NCBI GenBank assembly: GCA_021821055.1
Contig: JAKACX010000010.1
Location: 1-54,791 of the forward strand
Source of the DNA: Bacillota bacterium
GTDB lineage: Bacteria; Bacillota; Bacilli; Alicyclobacillales; SLC66
DNA length: 54,791 nucleotides
Reading direction: 5' to 3'
How positions within the stretch are numbered: the first letter of the stretch is position 1; every line of letters starts with the position of its first letter. A model generated the notes under the pieces. It was not told the DNA's origin. It made no database searches and worked only from the letters and a program-made list of their open reading frames with translations. This document shows positions 37,392 through 45,774 of this stretch, in pieces. The position numbers and the translations under genes are program-made.

Positions 37392-39032
37392 TCATCCCAG
37401 TTTGCTGACCCGCCTGTATTGCGCGATTGAAAAAACGGCTCCGACGCACAGGCCGGCCAAGGTTCCCGCCCCCGCGGCATACGCGAGTTGCGGCCTGCCG
37501 AGAAATACGGCGCCCCAGAGCGCGGCAAGACTGATTCCCCCGCCACTGTAGCCGAAGACCGCCAGCCGCGCAAAAAACCGGATCGCTTCGCGCGCGGCGT
37601 CGCTCTGCCGCTGCGCCTCGAGCTGTCTGTCCGGGTGCTCCAGATAGTGCGTCAGCATCTCCGGATAGCGCCGCAGCGGCGCGCTCCACTCGCGCAGCCA
37701 GCGCAGGGCGCGCCACTCTGTGGTTTCCTCGGCGCGGTGTTCGGATATCCAGTCCTTGACGACCGGTTTGCCAATTTCAATCAGGTCAACGCCAGGGTCG
37801 AGAATGTGCAAAACCCCGACAACGGTGGAAAGGGCGCGCCCCAGAAAGGCGAATTCACTGGGCAACTGGATCGGCTGCTCGCGCGCCATCTCCTGGATGT
37901 CCGTCAGCAGCTTCTCCAGCATCTGCTCGTCGAATTTCACCGGTCCCTTGCGGCGGTACGCGCGAATGACGAACAGAATCGACTCCTGCAGCGGACCGTA
38001 ATCCGCCCCTGGCAGCAGGAAACGAAGTCGTTCCAGACTGTGAATAATCTTTTCGACATCCTCGAACACGATTCCTTCAATCAATCCGCGGATGTGCTCT
38101 GCGTCCTGCGGACGTATCACCCCGACCATTCCGAAATCGATCCAGACGATGGTCCCGTCCGGCTTGAGCAGGATATTCCCGGGGTGGGGATCGGCGTGAA
38201 ACCTGCCCCCGCCGAACAGCTGCGCGGCGTAGGAGCGGACGAGCGTCGCGGCGAGCCGTTCCCGCCTCAGCCCGTGTTGCGCGATGAACGCCAGGTCCGT
38301 GACCCGCGCGCCTTCCATCCATTCCATCACGAGCACATTGTCACTGGACAGTTCAGCGAAAAAACGCGGTACGTAGACATCCGGATTCTGTTCATACTTG
38401 CCCTGGAAGTAGCGGCCGTTTCTCAGTTCCTGCACAAAGTCCAGTTCATCCCCGATGACGGCCGCCATCTCGCGGTAGAGAGCGGGAAGGTTCGCCTTTT
38501 TGCCCAGCGAACTGAACCGGCGCGCAAGCCACAGGACAATGCGCAGGGCGCGGAAATCAGCCCGGATGATCCGCTCGATGCCGGGTCGCCGGATCTTCAC
38601 CGCGACCTCCTGTCCGTCCTTGAGCCGTCCGCGGTACACCACCCCGATGGAGGCCGACGCCACGGCCTCGTCGCCAATCTCGGCCAGCACGTCCGGGATT
38701 CGACCCCACTGCCCCTCGAGCTTGCGCCGCACCTGCGGCCACGGCACCGGGGACACCTGGTCGACCAGCGTTTCGAGTTCGCGCAGAAACGCGCCGGGAA
38801 GAAGGTCGGCGCGCGTGCTGAGAAACTGCCCGTATTTGATCAGCAGGCCCTGGAGGCGAACCGCGTTGCGGCGGTACTCGCGCGCCTGGCGCACGATCAA
38901 CTCCTCCCACGCCTCGGCCGAGCGGCGCGTCCAGGGACGGGGGTGCCTGCGGTTGAACCTGTTCACCTGGAGGAAAAAGCGCACCGCCATCGTGACGATC
39001 ACGGCAATCCTGTAGAGGGAAAACCGTCTCAC
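37392..39032 (-). CDS. ABC1/UbiB-family atypical kinase
   Basis: Protein-kinase-like family with the inhibitory KxGQ motif (GLLIKYGQFLSTRADLLPG). The Ala-rich nucleotide loop is VASASIGVVYRGRLKDGQEVAVKIRRPG, and the catalytic HADPHPGNILL and metal-binding WIDFGMVG follow. Two C-terminal hydrophobic segments (FGYSGGGISLAALWGAVFL, YAAGAGTLAGLCVGAVFSI) suggest membrane anchoring. Family members influence isoprenoid-quinone or lipid metabolism, but the target here is unknown. The GTG at 39032 has GGAGG 8 nt upstream. Length is 546 aa. Confidence 0.9.
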   Translation of the reverse strand: MRRFSLYRIAVIVTMAVRFFLQVNRFNRRHPRPWTRRSAEAWEELIVRQAREYRRNAVRLQGLLIKYGQFLSTRADLLPGAFLRELETLVDQVSPVPWPQVRRKLEGQWGRIPDVLAEIGDEAVASASIGVVYRGRLKDGQEVAVKIRRPGIERIIRADFRALRIVLWLARRFSSLGKKANLPALYREMAAVIGDELDFVQELRNGRYFQGKYEQNPDVYVPRFFAELSSDNVLVMEWMEGARVTDLAFIAQHGLRRERLAATLVRSYAAQLFGGGRFHADPHPGNILLKPDGTIVWIDFGMVGVIRPQDAEHIRGLIEGIVFEDVEKIIHSLERLRFLLPGADYGPLQESILFVIRAYRRKGPVKFDEQMLEKLLTDIQEMAREQPIQLPSEFAFLGRALSTVVGVLHILDPGVDLIEIGKPVVKDWISEHRAEETTEWRALRWLREWSAPLRRYPEMLTHYLEHPDRQLEAQRQSDAAREAIRFFARLAVFGYSGGGISLAALWGAVFLGRPQLAYAAGAGTLAGLCVGAVFSIAQYRRVSKLG

Positions 39033-39086
39033 CGCAACCACCTCCGCAAAGGGCCATCATTCCGGCAGCGCGTCCGCAAAGCAGCG

Positions 39087-40286
39087 TCACGCGTCCGCAA
39101 ACGCCGCCTCCCTTGCGTCCAGTTCGCGCGCTCCGCCGCCGACGCCGCTCTTGTAAAACGTCGCGCAATGCCCGACGGCGCGCTCGTACGCCGCCTGCAC
39201 CTGCGCCGTAAAATCCGCCATCGCCGCACTGTCCACCACGGCGACGGCGCATCCGCCAAAACCCGCGCCCGTCATACGCGCCCCAAGGCACCCCGGCGCC
39301 CGCTGCATGGCGTCGACCAGCGCGTCGAGCTGCGGTCCCGTCACCTCGTAGTCACGGCGCAACGAATCGTGCGAAGCGTTCAACAGACTGCCGAACTGTT
39401 CCATCCGCCCGGCGCGCAAAGCCTCCACCGCGTCGGCGACCCGCGCGTTCTCCGTGATGACGTGTCGCGCCCGCCGCCGCAACGATGGCTCGTCCACCAC
39501 AGCCTGCAGCTTGTCCCACTGCGCAACGGACAATTGAGCCAGTTGCCGCACATCGGGGCGGACGGCCCGCAGCCTTGCAAGCGCCTGTTCGCACTCGGCG
39601 CGCCGCTCGTTGTACCGGGAATCCGCCAGTTCCCGGCGCACATTGGTGTTCACGACAACCAGGCGCCTCTCCCCCAAGTCCAGCGGCACGTATTCGCCGA
39701 CAAGCGTCGCTGTGTCAAGCAGCATGGCGAACCCCGCGCGCCCCATGCCCACCGCGTACTGATCCATGATCCCTGAGCGGACGCCGACGAATTCGTTCTC
39801 CGCCCGCTGGCAGGCGAGGACCAGGTCGAGCGGCGCCAGTCCGGCGCCCGACAACGCATTGACGGCGACGGCGGTCGCCAGTTGCACCGACGCGGAGCTT
39901 GACAGCCCCGCGCCGTCCGGGAGGTCGCCGGCAAAGAGAAAATCCGCCCCGGCAAAGCCCACGCCGCGCTCGCGCAGGGCCCACAGGACACCCTTTGGAT
40001 AATTTGCGAACCCGTCGGCCGCGTCAAAGCGCAGACCAGAGACCGGCGCCGTGGGCCGGCCGGGAAACCCCGTCGAGGCAAACCGCGCCAGTCCGTCCGC
40101 GCGCGGCCGCACAAGCAGGTAATTGCCCAGTGTGAGCGCGGCGGGAAATACGCGGCCGCCGTTGTAGTCGATGTGCTCGCCGATGATATTGACCCGTCCA
40201 GGCGCAAAAAACAGCCTCACATCGTTCGCCGGACCCGGCGAAAAGGCCAGAAACTCGCGCCACGCGCCCGCAACCAACCCCCTCAT
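39087..40286 (-). CDS. galK: Galactokinase
   Basis: GHMP-family kinase, phosphorylating galactose at C1. The galactokinase signature GRVNIIGEHIDYNGGRVFP, the ATP loop GAGLSSSASVQLATAVAV, and the C-terminal MTGAGFGGCAVAVV are present. The ATG at 40286 has a perfect AGGAGG 9 nt upstream; the 8-codon extension is rejected. Length is 399 aa. It follows galT on the same strand, with an inverted repeat of unknown role in the 99-bp gap. Confidence 0.96.
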   Translation of the reverse strand: MRGLVAGAWREFLAFSPGPANDVRLFFAPGRVNIIGEHIDYNGGRVFPAALTLGNYLLVRPRADGLARFASTGFPGRPTAPVSGLRFDAADGFANYPKGVLWALRERGVGFAGADFLFAGDLPDGAGLSSSASVQLATAVAVNALSGAGLAPLDLVLACQRAENEFVGVRSGIMDQYAVGMGRAGFAMLLDTATLVGEYVPLDLGERRLVVVNTNVRRELADSRYNERRAECEQALARLRAVRPDVRQLAQLSVAQWDKLQAVVDEPSLRRRARHVITENARVADAVEALRAGRMEQFGSLLNASHDSLRRDYEVTGPQLDALVDAMQRAPGCLGARMTGAGFGGCAVAVVDSAAMADFTAQVQAAYERAVGHCATFYKSGVGGGARELDAREAAFADA

Positions 40287-40303
40287 TGCGCACAACCTCC
40301 TTT

Positions 40304-40352
40304 GGGACATGTGACAAATTCCTTGCCTTGATTTCGATTATCACATGTCTCC
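40304..40352. repeat. Imperfect inverted repeat between galT and galK
   Basis: The left arm GGGACATGTGACAAA (40304-40318) pairs with a right arm at 40337-40352 containing TTATCACATGTCT. It shares the GGACATGTGA core with the outer arms of the 120-bp palindrome at 12112-12231. A third GGGACATGT starts at 40356. It ends just before the galK ribosome site. Confidence 0.7.
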
Positions 40353-40385
40353 TTCGGGACATGTACGGCTCCAGGGCACGGTCAA

Positions 40386-41357
40386 TCAGCCGCGCAACCC
40401 GGAAGCGGCGATCGCGGCCCGCAGCACGGCGGCCGTATCCTCGACGGCGGCCGTGTTGCACGGCGCCCAGGCTCCCGTCTCCGAAGACGCGAGAAACTTG
40501 AGACGCTCGCGGTCCCGCAGTGGTGGATAGAACTCAATATGGAAATGATAGTAGGGTTCCGCGTCCGGCCCGTTCACAGGGCGCTGGTGCAGCGCCATCA
40601 TATAGGGAAAATCACGGGCGTACAGGCTGTCCATCCCGGCCGTAAGATCGCGCAGCGTCTTGGCCAGATCGTCCCGTTGCACGCCGGTCAGATCGGTCAC
40701 TGCCGTGAGATGCCGCTTGCTTGTGATGAAGGCGCCAAACGGGTAGTCCGTGAAAAACGGCAGGAACGCCATGAAATGCTCCGTCTCAAACAGCATGCGC
40801 CGACCAAACGCGCGTTCTTCGCGATTCATGTCGCAGATCAGGCAGCGCCCGGTCTGGGCGTGGTGTTCCGCGCACGCCTCAAGTTCCATGCGAACCTTTT
40901 GCGGCACGTACGGGTAAGCGTATATCTGCCCGTGAGGATGGGGCATCGTGACCCCGACTTCCGGACCGCGGTTTTCAAAGATAAAAACGTAGCGATGCCG
41001 CGGATCGGCAGCCAGCTCCGCGAAGCGTTCCGCCCACAGATCCACGACTTTTCGGACCTGTCCCACAGACAGGCGCGGCAACGCGGCCGTGTGGTCGGGC
41101 GAATAGAGAATGACCTCGCACTTGCCAACCGCCGGCGCCGTGCGATACGGGCCGCCCGCGACGGCGTCCGGTTCGGGCGCGGATGGCGACAGAGCGGGGA
41201 AGTCATTGTCGTACGCCAGCACGTCGTACTGTTCCGGCACTCGGCCTGAACCAGGGCAGAACGGACAGTCTCCGACGGGCAGGTGAGGGCGGGCCTGGCG
41301 GTTTGACGCCACCATGGTCCAGTCCCGCAACAGTGGATTATAGCGCAATTCGGCCAA
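40386..41357 (-). CDS. galT: Galactose-1-phosphate uridylyltransferase
   Basis: Transfers UMP between glucose and galactose 1-phosphates (Leloir pathway). It has ELRYNPLLRDWTMVASNRQ, CPFCPGSGRVP (zinc Cys pair), the active-site HPHGQIYAYPYVP (nucleophilic His), and the second half with FPYMMALHQRP and YHFHIEFYPPLRDR. This is the HIT-fold GalT class 1. The TTG at 41357 is chosen because GAGGTG lies 5 nt upstream; the ATG at 41372 has no ribosome site. Length is 323 aa. galE is not in this window. Confidence 0.93.
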   Translation of the reverse strand: MAELRYNPLLRDWTMVASNRQARPHLPVGDCPFCPGSGRVPEQYDVLAYDNDFPALSPSAPEPDAVAGGPYRTAPAVGKCEVILYSPDHTAALPRLSVGQVRKVVDLWAERFAELAADPRHRYVFIFENRGPEVGVTMPHPHGQIYAYPYVPQKVRMELEACAEHHAQTGRCLICDMNREERAFGRRMLFETEHFMAFLPFFTDYPFGAFITSKRHLTAVTDLTGVQRDDLAKTLRDLTAGMDSLYARDFPYMMALHQRPVNGPDAEPYYHFHIEFYPPLRDRERLKFLASSETGAWAPCNTAAVEDTAAVLRAAIAASGLRG

Positions 41358-41418
41358 AGGGACACCTCGCATCGCATGGAGTCAACCGTCAATCGTGAAC
41401 GGGGGAGCGATCCCTGCC

Positions 41419-41424
41419 ATCATA
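41419..41424 (-). promoter_or_regulatory. Possible -10 box for galT-galK
   Basis: TATGAT on the minus strand, about 60 bp before galT. The -35 is weak (TTCCCC at 16 bp). Confidence 0.35.
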
Positions 41425-41499
41425 CCACTTTAGCACTTTGGGGGAACTGTGATTCCGATGGCCGGAACCCGCGCGCGACGGGCGCAAACCGGCCGACAG

Positions 41500-41529
41500 G
41501 TGACCGCGGCGCAAAGAGTTGTGTATGAT
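41500..41529 (+). promoter_or_regulatory. Candidate promoter of the glucan locus
   Basis: GTGACC at 41500-41505, 18-bp spacer, TATGAT at 41524-41529. The GH15 gene starts about 80 bp downstream. Confidence 0.5.
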
Positions 41530-41608
41530 ACATAGCAGGCGCCGTGAGCGGCAGGACCGCACGACACCGGACGCTCGCACGACCAAAATCCTCCAGGGGT
41601 GATGACCG

Positions 41609-44600
41609 TTGTCAAGCTTGGCTGATACCATACCGGGAAAGGCACTGCGCGAAGCGCTGGCAAGCCCCGCGACGTGGAGCACCGCCGCCAAACAGGGTGT
41701 CGGCACCGCCTTTTTCGACGGTGCGGGGACGAGCCTGTCCAACGTATGGTACACCCTCGCCGACGGCGTGTTGACCGAAGTCTACTACCCCACCATCGCC
41801 TGCGCCAACCTGCGCCGTCTGGAGTTCGCCGTCACCGATCGGGAGAGCTTCTTTGACCGCGAGAGCACGGATACCGTGCACGAAATCAATCTGCCCCACC
41901 CTGACGCCCTGGTCTACAGGCAGGTCAACAGGGCAAAAAACGGCTGCTACACCATCAGCAAGACCTTCATCACGGATCCTGTACGCCACGCCGTGCTGGT
42001 GAACGTGACGCTGCGAACGCTGATCGGCAATCTGGAAGACTACGAGTGGTACATGCTGGTGCATCCCGCCGCAGGCAATTCGGCGCTCGGCAATCGCGGC
42101 CGCGCGACACACCACGGCGAGGGCACCTGGTTGACCGCCCAGGGAGGCGACGTGGCGCTGGCCGTCGGCTGCACAATTCCCGTCGTCGCGCGCAGTTTCG
42201 CCGAAGCGCCGGACGCCCGCCGCTTCGAAGAGGCCTTTCTCGAAGCCAATCCGGATGCGCGCTCACAGAGTCCGTCGGCCGGGCGACAGGCGCACGACCA
42301 CCTACCGCCGGTGCGCGTTCAGGCGGCGCGCCTGCTCCTCGGGAGCGCCGCGCAGGGCAAGGAAGTCCAGTTCACGCTGACGGTGGCATTCGCCGACAAC
42401 GAACAGACCGCTCTGGAGACGGGCGCAGCCGCGCTTGCCGCTCCGTTTCGCGCAGCGCTCGCACAGTACCGCGAGGAGTGGCGCGCGTATGCCGGCGCGT
42501 TGCGGCGCCCCATCATCGGCGAACAGAGGCGCCACCAGGCCTCGGCCATGATTCTCAAGGCGCACGAGGACAAGCTGTTTCCCGGCGCTGCGGCGGCGTC
42601 ACTGTCCATTCCCTGGGGCGATTCCAAGTCAGCGGGCGATCCCCTGACAGGCGGCTATCACTTGATCTGGCCGCGTGATCTGTACCACATCGCATCGGCG
42701 CTCGCCATCGCGGGCGATCCATCGCTGGCGCTGCGCTCCCTGCGCTACCTGCAAAACACACTGCAGCGCCCTGACGGCTCGCTGGCGCAAAACACCTGGC
42801 CGAGCGGCGAAGCGTACTGGCACGGCATTCAGTTGGACCAGACAGCATTCCCCATCCTGCTCGCCGAACTCGTCGGCGCAGGCGCGGAATTCTGGCCGTT
42901 GGTCCGTGGCGCCGCGGACTTTCTGGTCGCTTACGGACCGTACAGCCCGCAGGAGCGCTGGGAGGAAAACGCCGGCTACTCCCCATCCACCCTGGCCGCC
43001 ATCATCGCCGGCCTGGCCGTCGCCGGCAACATTGCGCGCAACGTGGGCGAGCCCGGGTGCGCCGCATTGTACCTTGCGACGGCGGACCGGTACGCGCGGC
43101 ACGTCGAACGGTGGACCGCCGTCACCCGCGGGCCGCTGTCCGACCGCCCTTACTACATTCGGGTCAGCGATACGCCGGACCCGGACGACGGACACTGGAT
43201 CGAGCTGAAAAACGGCGGCGGCTGGCATCCAAAGGCGGAGATTGTCGACGGCGGGTTTCTCGAACTGGTCCGCCTCGGCGTGAAGGCGGCCGACAATCCC
43301 GTGATCATAAACTCGCTCGACGTGATCGACCGCCATCTGTTGTATGAGGGAAAAGGCGGGCCGGCGTGGTACCGCTACAACCACGACGGGTACGGCGAGT
43401 ACGCCGACGGCGCGCCGTACGACGGCCGAGGCGTTGGCCATCCGTGGCCACTTCTGGCAGGTGAGCGCGGAGAGTACGAGATCGCCCTGGCGAAGCTTGA
43501 CGCAAGGGCGCGGCCTGCCCGCTTCTTCGGACCGCTGCGCCTGTTGCGCGCGATGTGCGGCGATGAGGCGGGCGGCTGGCTGATCGCCGAACAGATCTGG
43601 GACGGACGGCCCATCGTCGGCCGTTCGCTGCGGCCCGGGCGGGGGACGGGATCTGCGACGCCGCTCGCTTGGGCCCTGGCGCAGTACATCCGGCTCGCCG
43701 AAGCGATTCGCAGAGGAGACAACCCGGAAACGCCGCAGGTCGTGCTGGCGCGCTATATCACAAACCCGCCGCCGCAGGGCCCGCCCCTGCAGATCGAACC
43801 GTCTGCCGGCGACTGGATCACCACGCGCGACGGGTTCATCACGCTGCGCGGGGTCACCGCGCCGGACGCCACCGTCGTGCTCGCGTCGCGCGGACGGTAC
43901 ACGTGGACGCGGGCGGACCGGCACGGCGTGTTTTGCGCCACGGGCCGACTGCCGATGGCGGGGCCAAACGACGTTTTGGTCATCGCGTACGACGGACTGC
44001 GCTCCGTGACTGAGCGAACCGTTCCAGCGCACTACCGTCCGCCCGTGCGCTTCTCCAGCCCAAACGTCAACCCCCTGTCGCGCGGTTACGGGCTGTTCGA
44101 ATATCCGAAACACCCGGATTTCAAACCCGGTGATTTTGCCCTGACGCACACGTCCATCGGCACCGACGGCGAGTGGGTCTACCTGTCGATCGGACTCGGT
44201 CACCTTGACAATCCCTGGGGCGGACCGACCGGCCTGTCCAAGCAGATCATCGACGTCTATCTGTCGCGTCCCGGAACCAAGCACGCCGGCCAGGACTGGA
44301 CGATGGGCCTGCGGGCGCGCTTCCGGCCGGGGGACACGTGGCACCGGCTCATCCGGGTCACCGGGAACTGGCACGGCGAAGCCGGCGTGTACGACAGCGA
44401 CTGGACATACCTCGACAGTGTCGTCGTGGCGCCGCAGTACGCGGAAAACACGGTTCACGTGGCCGTCTCGGCGGCGGCCCTGGGCGGTGTGCCGTCCACC
44501 GGATGGGGATTCATGGTGGTCGTCGCCGGAGAAGCTGGCGGCGCCCCGCGTTCCGTCCGCCGCCAGGCCGACGAGTGGACATTTGGCGGGGCGCCAGACA

Positions 44601-44713
44601 CCGAGCAGGCGCCGCTCCTGCTCGACTATCTCGTGACGCCGGAATTGCTGAACACGGCGCTGGAACTGGCGCGCGACAAGGAATTCCTGCTTCCCATGGT
44701 GCGGCTGCCGTAA
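41609..44713 (+). CDS. GH15 glucodextranase/glucoamylase-like enzyme with C-terminal glucodextranase domain, no signal peptide
   Basis: Exo-acting alpha-glucosidase of family GH15. The N-terminal ~270 residues form the supersandwich domain (GTAFFDGAGTSLSNVWYTLADGVLTEVYYP). The (alpha/alpha)6 barrel follows, with HLIWPRDLYHIASALAIAGD near 354, a candidate general acid in ERWEENAGYSPSTLAAI near 452, and a candidate general base in LLAGERGEYEIALAKL near 619-622. From about 740 a beta domain and a glucodextranase C-type domain (WVYLSIGLGHLDNPWGGPTG, VYDSDWTYLDSVVVAPQ) complete 1034 aa. Such C domains usually bind the cell surface or carbohydrate in secreted enzymes, but no signal peptide or TM helix is visible here. 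The TTG start follows AGGGGTGA at 6 nt. Substrate is inferred to be alpha-1,4/1,6-glucan. Confidence 0.88.
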   Translation: MSSLADTIPGKALREALASPATWSTAAKQGVGTAFFDGAGTSLSNVWYTLADGVLTEVYYPTIACANLRRLEFAVTDRESFFDRESTDTVHEINLPHPDALVYRQVNRAKNGCYTISKTFITDPVRHAVLVNVTLRTLIGNLEDYEWYMLVHPAAGNSALGNRGRATHHGEGTWLTAQGGDVALAVGCTIPVVARSFAEAPDARRFEEAFLEANPDARSQSPSAGRQAHDHLPPVRVQAARLLLGSAAQGKEVQFTLTVAFADNEQTALETGAAALAAPFRAALAQYREEWRAYAGALRRPIIGEQRRHQASAMILKAHEDKLFPGAAAASLSIPWGDSKSAGDPLTGGYHLIWPRDLYHIASALAIAGDPSLALRSLRYLQNTLQRPDGSLAQNTWPSGEAYWHGIQLDQTAFPILLAELVGAGAEFWPLVRGAADFLVAYGPYSPQERWEENAGYSPSTLAAIIAGLAVAGNIARNVGEPGCAALYLATADRYARHVERWTAVTRGPLSDRPYYIRVSDTPDPDDGHWIELKNGGGWHPKAEIVDGGFLELVRLGVKAADNPVIINSLDVIDRHLLYEGKGGPAWYRYNHDGYGEYADGAPYDGRGVGHPWPLLAGERGEYEIALAKLDARARPARFFGPLRLLRAMCGDEAGGWLIAEQIWDGRPIVGRSLRPGRGTGSATPLAWALAQYIRLAEAIRRGDNPETPQVVLARYITNPPPQGPPLQIEPSAGDWITTRDGFITLRGVTAPDATVVLASRGRYTWTRADRHGVFCATGRLPMAGPNDVLVIAYDGLRSVTERTVPAHYRPPVRFSSPNVNPLSRGYGLFEYPKHPDFKPGDFALTHTSIGTDGEWVYLSIGLGHLDNPWGGPTGLSKQIIDVYLSRPGTKHAGQDWTMGLRARFRPGDTWHRLIRVTGNWHGEAGVYDSDWTYLDSVVVAPQYAENTVHVAVSAAALGGVPSTGWGFMVVVAGEAGGAPRSVRRQADEWTFGGAPDTEQAPLLLDYLVTPELLNTALELARDKEFLLPMVRLP

Positions 44714-44739
44714 GTGCGCACCGGACAACCCCGGCCATG

Positions 44740-44766
44740 GGCAGGGTGCGCGACAAGCACCCTGCC
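44740..44766 (+). terminator. Hairpin terminator after the GH15 gene
   Basis: Perfect 10-bp stem GGCAGGGTGC/GCACCCTGCC with a 7-nt loop, 26 bp after the stop, followed by AATTTGCG. The U-run is short, so efficiency is uncertain. Confidence 0.65.
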
Positions 44767-45146
44767 AATTTGCGTGCTTTGAACCAAATTGTCTATCAAG
44801 CTCACGGGTTGGGGTAGTATACTGGAAGAAAGCCCTCCATGGCGCCAGCGCGGCATCCCGAGCAGGATGAAAGTGCGCTGCGTCACGGTCGCACGCCACA
44901 AGCCAGGGCTGGAATGAAGGCTTGCTCGGTCGCCCGCCTCCCTTTGCCCGTCTTGAGTTTCGCGACAGCGTTGTCGAGTGGGAGCAAAGAGATCCGGGCG
45001 GCGGGCGCACACCCGTCGGCTGGCGCAGACCTGTTTTCCGGGTGAACGCCGTCTCGTGTACTAGTCTGCGAGACGAATGAATAGACTCGGCATGAACGTC
45101 TTCCCCCGATCACCCGAAGAACATGAAATTTCGGGTTCATCAGGAA

Positions 45147-45209
45147 GCCGGTCATCCGGCAGCGCGGATCGCCCCGCATTCTCAAAGCGGATCATCCCGC
45201 ATTTTCAAA
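45147..45209. repeat. Three 14-bp GC-armed palindromes, two in a 23-bp tandem duplication
   Basis: GCCGGTCATCCGGC at 45147-45160, GCGGATCGCCCCGC at 45164-45177 and GCGGATCATCCCGC at 45187-45200. The last two begin a 23-bp unit repeated in tandem (45164-45186 and 45187-45209) with 20 identities. They lie 35-97 bp before the DUF4912 start codon, a position suited to an operator or mRNA-level control. Confidence 0.75.
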
Positions 45210-45243
45210 ATGGACACAGTTTCGCGACAGGACGGTGATCAAC

Positions 45244-45771
45244 ATGAATCCACACGGGCCATGGCGGCAGGAGCCGCGGGAAGACCGCCTCTTCGCAGCC
45301 GCGCGGGAACCGTCTGCCATATTCGTCTGCTGGCAAATCGGAGCGTCGCGAAGACGCCTGACGGAACAGCACTTCGGGCAGCCATGGGAACGACTGCCGC
45401 TGTTTTTGCAGGCCTACGACGTGACCGACATTGTGTTTGACGGCGACAACGCCCACTCCGTGCAGCGCACGGCCATCCCGTCCCACGCCGGAAACTGGTA
45501 TTTGACGGGACTCGCGGAGGGCCGGTCGTATATGGTGGATTATGGCCTGCTCACACCGGAAGGCCGCTTTTTCTGCCTCCTGCGCAGCGCCGCCGTGGCT
45601 ACGCCGCCGCGCATGCCGGAAGAGCTCTTCGCCCCGCGGGCGCGTTTCGTTCGGCTGCGTTCGGGAGCCCCGCCGCGCGCCGCCCGGGCGGCGGTCAGCG
45701 CCGACTTTCCGGAAACTCCCTACGAGCATGAGTTCGATGGTTACTCCGCTGTCGAGAGGCCGGTGATGTAA
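45244..45771 (+). CDS. DUF4912-domain protein
   Basis: 175 aa, cytoplasmic. The DUF4912 core is visible: IFVCWQIGASRRRLTEQHFG near the start, a central RLPLFLQAYDVTDIVFDGDNA, then IPSHAGNWYLTGLAEGRSYMVDYGLLTPEGRFFCLLRSAAVATPP, ending in a short variable tail. The Trp-x-x-(aromatic) and Y.V.YG pattern suggests a small beta domain, perhaps glycan-related, but no activity is known. The ATG at 45244 follows GGTGA at 5 nt; the GTG at 45235 is an alternative. It ends 3 bp before the GH57-GT4 gene, so it belongs to that operon, which is the only functional clue. Confidence 0.82.
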   Translation: MNPHGPWRQEPREDRLFAAAREPSAIFVCWQIGASRRRLTEQHFGQPWERLPLFLQAYDVTDIVFDGDNAHSVQRTAIPSHAGNWYLTGLAEGRSYMVDYGLLTPEGRFFCLLRSAAVATPPRMPEELFAPRARFVRLRSGAPPRAARAAVSADFPETPYEHEFDGYSAVERPVM

Positions 45772-45774
45772 TCC

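Larger units (their letters stand above)
44714..45243. other. 530-bp intergenic region before the DUF4912 gene
   Basis: Contents I can support: a terminator-like hairpin at 44740-44766; a TATACT at 44818-44823 with no good -35; a CTTTGC/GCAAAG-closed potential stem around 44940-44990; and three GC-armed palindromes at 45147-45200. A 68-codon open frame (44839-45045) has no recognisable protein features and I do not call it. I see no riboswitch class I can name, although the region is long enough to hold a structured leader. Confidence 0.5.

Noticed and set aside
37488-39776. 762-codon + strand open frame
   Set aside because: Antisense to the ABC1 kinase and galK; no recognisable domain.
42629-45010. 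793-codon - strand open frame
   Set aside because: Antisense to the GH15 gene, which has clear catalytic motifs on the + strand.
44839-45045. 68-codon + strand frame in the intergenic region before DUF4912
   Set aside because: No ribosome site, no hydrophobic or conserved pattern; the composition matches random GC-rich sequence.
44900-45060. Possible c-di-AMP or c-di-GMP riboswitch before DUF4912
   Set aside because: I compared the region with the conserved cores I know and found no convincing match; a covariance search would decide.
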